NCBI GenBank assembly: GCA_900772575.1
Contig: CAAHEN010000148.1
Coordinates: forward strand, 1-56,272
Origin: Bacteroidaceae bacterium
GTDB lineage: Bacteria; Bacteroidota; Bacteroidia; Bacteroidales; Bacteroidaceae
DNA: 56,272 bases
Reading direction: 5' to 3'
This document shows positions 54,797-56,272 of this stretch, in pieces; positions within the stretch are counted from its first letter, which is position 1; each line of letters starts with the position of its first letter. The notes below the pieces were generated by a model, which was given only the letters and a program-made list of their open reading frames with translations, was not told where the DNA came from and did not search any database. A program made the translations under genes and the position numbers.

Positions 54797-55987
54797 ATGA
54801 ACATACGAAAGATCATTATGGGCGCCGGTCTTGGACTTCTCTTCATCCAGCCCCATGCCGCCAGCGGACAGGGACGTGCCGCATGGCTTGATTCTGTTGA
54901 AAGGAACAATGTCACGCTGGCGGCCATGCGCCGTCAGCTCATTGCGGACAAGGCCGCCCAAGCTGTCGACCTTCGCCTGCCAGACCCCGAAGTCGATATG
55001 GCCTATTACCAAGGTTCGCCAGACGGCGTGCCGGCACGCAAGAACATTGACGTCACACAGACACTCGACTGGGGAACGCTCACCGGACGCCGCCGGCAAG
55101 CCGTCAGCGAGGCGCAAATGCGGTTGGAGCGCGACTATCTGGTTCAGCGACAAGCCCTGCTGACCACTGCGGATGAGGCCTATGTGGAAATGGCCTACGC
55201 CAATGCCCTCTGTCGCGAGCTGCGTCGACGCGCCACACAGAGTGAGGAACTCCTGCAACTTGTCGAAAAGCAAAACGGGAAAGGGGGCATCAGCCTGCCC
55301 GAGCTCAACAAGGTGCGCCTGAACGCGGCCGTTGTAGCTGCGGAGCTGCGACGGGCTGAGTCTGATCAGGCCAAGGCACAGGCTGAGCTTGTACGGCTCA
55401 ATGGTGGTAGGCCAGTCTGCGTCACTGATACCGCTTGGCTGGCCCCACCGCTTCCACCTTTAGCCACCCTACTCCAGCAGATCGCCACTTCACCACAGGT
55501 GGCTGCGGCCGACGCCACCGTCGCTGAGCGGCGCGCGGACGTGGCCTTGCAGAAGGCACTGGCCATTCCTGCGCTGTCCGTGGGCTTCACAGGGGAATAT
55601 GTCAAGGGCCAAAACTATAGCGGACTGAGCCTGGGGGTCACCCTCCCGATATGGGGCAGTGCCAAACAGCGGAAACGCCAGAGCCGAGAAGCTCTGGCAA
55701 GTGCACAATTGGCACGTGAGGACGTAACGATGTCCGCGCGCCTGACTGCCGAGCAGCGCTATGCCGAGGCACTACGGCTACAGGAAACGGTAAATGACCT
55801 GCGCACACAGATAGGACGCACCGATAATGCCGCATTGCTTTCGCGCTCACTGGCGCTGGGACAGATCTCCCTGCGCGACTACCTGCTGGAGATCACTTTC
55901 AGCAATGAAGCCCGCAAGCAGCTGCTTGATACAGAACGTGACGCTTGGCTGGCACAAGCCGCAGTCTGGGCACTCTTAGGCCAATGA
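54797..55987 (+). CDS. TolC-family outer-membrane efflux protein
   Basis: This 396-residue outer-membrane factor has a signal peptide (residues 1-25, ending AASGQ). Two TolC repeats of long coiled-coil helices (about 30-195 and 225-395) are rich in Ala, Arg and Gln. I start at the ATG at 54797 (MNIRKIIMGAGLGLLF), which lies after the pump stop; an ATG at 54743 lies within the pump gene and adds 18 non-signal residues. No lipobox is visible. It forms the channel of the tripartite pump. Confidence 0.9.
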   Translation: MNIRKIIMGAGLGLLFIQPHAASGQGRAAWLDSVERNNVTLAAMRRQLIADKAAQAVDLRLPDPEVDMAYYQGSPDGVPARKNIDVTQTLDWGTLTGRRRQAVSEAQMRLERDYLVQRQALLTTADEAYVEMAYANALCRELRRRATQSEELLQLVEKQNGKGGISLPELNKVRLNAAVVAAELRRAESDQAKAQAELVRLNGGRPVCVTDTAWLAPPLPPLATLLQQIATSPQVAAADATVAERRADVALQKALAIPALSVGFTGEYVKGQNYSGLSLGVTLPIWGSAKQRKRQSREALASAQLAREDVTMSARLTAEQRYAEALRLQETVNDLRTQIGRTDNAALLSRSLALGQISLRDYLLEITFSNEARKQLLDTERDAWLAQAAVWALLGQ

Positions 55988-56066
55988 GCGCTGAACCGTA
56001 TGTTTTGACCCGGTGAAGTGTCTCTCCCAGAAAGTGGGGCGGGTTCATCTTATCCAGTCAAAAGGA

Positions 56067-56124
56067 CTTATTGCTGTCCGGTAAAACTTCAGCCCAAGCC
56101 AAATGTTTTACCGGAAGGCAATAG
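56067..56124. repeat. Long inverted repeat after the efflux operon
   Basis: GTCCGGTAAAAC (56077-56087 region) pairs with GTTTTACCGGA (56105-56115) perfectly over 11 bp around a 17-nt loop, and the pairing continues outward with mismatches (CTTATTGC with GGCAATAG) to a stem of about 20 bp. There is no T run, so it is either a weak terminator or part of a repeat element. Confidence 0.6.
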
Positions 56125-56200
56125 ACGTGTAATGATGGTGTGCGATTGATGATGCGCGACACATGCGCCGTCAACCCCGTACCATCATCATATTCGCGTG

Positions 56201-56231
56201 ATCCCATGACGGCCTGATGCCCGATTGGGAT
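56201..56231. repeat. Intergenic palindromic repeat, copy 3
   Basis: Outer arms ATCCCA/TGGGAT (6 bp) and inner arms CGGCC/GCCCG with one mismatch surround a TGAT loop. The sequence CCCATGACGG matches copy 1 exactly and the CGATTGGG part is close to it. Confidence 0.65.
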
Positions 56232-56240
56232 TTAACACTG

Positions 56241-56272
56241 CTTGCTTTCGGCGCCAGAAAGCAGTATCTTTG
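56241..56272 (+). promoter_or_regulatory. Promoter for a gene beyond the window
   Basis: CTTG (56241-56244) and TATCTTTG (56265-56272) are separated by 20 bases. The -7 box ends at the last base of the window, so the transcript lies outside. Confidence 0.65.

Larger units (their letters stand above)
55988..56272. other. Non-coding 3' end of the window
   Basis: This 285-base stretch has no gene. It contains a long inverted repeat at 56067-56124, palindromic repeat copy 3 at 56201-56231, and a promoter at 56241-56272 that fires rightward out of the window. Confidence 0.7.

Overview
The window is chromosomal DNA from a member of the Bacteroidota, most likely order Bacteroidales (Prevotellaceae/Bacteroidaceae-like). 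Four things point there: promoters of the Bacteroidetes type (TTTG, about 20 nt, then TAnnTTTG); the gene order trpB-E-G-D-C-F-A; phylum-typical genes (GldE, a BamD-RpoZ-DUF4293 block, an HU-CCDC81/SPOR protein, TamL-type lipoproteins, a long RecQ); and Shine-Dalgarno sequences that are mostly weak. Coding density is high, with moderate GC in most genes and visibly lower GC in the hsdS recognition domain and the gldE-to-recQ stretch.

Layout. 1-4320: end of a type I restriction-modification operon (3' half of hsdS, then hsdR, whose C-terminus looks like a HEPN domain). 4555-9502: pheT, a YebC-family regulator, a large stem-loop, a C_GCAxxG_C_C protein and a glycosyltransferase. 9670-13907: bamD, rpoZ-like, DUF4293, ssb, gldE and a phosphopantetheinyl transferase. 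14023-22919, minus strand: tig-clpP-clpX, then recQ, glnS and a TPR protein. 23310-24644, minus strand: gdhA. 24959-27075: HU/SPOR protein, zinc-ribbon FHA protein and a small secreted protein. 27189-34948: an envelope cluster with a sugar-phosphate transferase, a six-SLBB Wza-like exporter, a TamL-type Omp85 lipoprotein and a helix-hairpin-helix outer-membrane protein. 35083-41615, minus strand: the complete trp operon, preceded by a leader with its own promoter, a 19-codon leader peptide containing tandem Trp codons, and an intrinsic terminator. 42139-49820: a small unknown gene, tamB and a second tamL. 49926-55987: a His-rich exported protein and an RND efflux system (adaptor, pump, outer-membrane factor).

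The most rewarding signal is the trp leader (41684-41891). It has all parts of ribosome-mediated attenuation: promoter, leader peptide MILQNMNQLWWRRLLLQKS, a hairpin that can sequester an antiterminator segment, the antiterminator pairing itself, and a GC-rich terminator with a T run. Other noteworthy points are the HEPN-like RNEVSH motif in HsdR, very short or absent 5' leaders (tamB and the HU/SPOR gene start about 5 nt after a TATCTTTG box), a dispersed palindromic repeat family in three intergenic regions, and two TamL paralogues in different envelope clusters. I saw no rRNA, tRNA, CRISPR array, insertion sequence or prophage.
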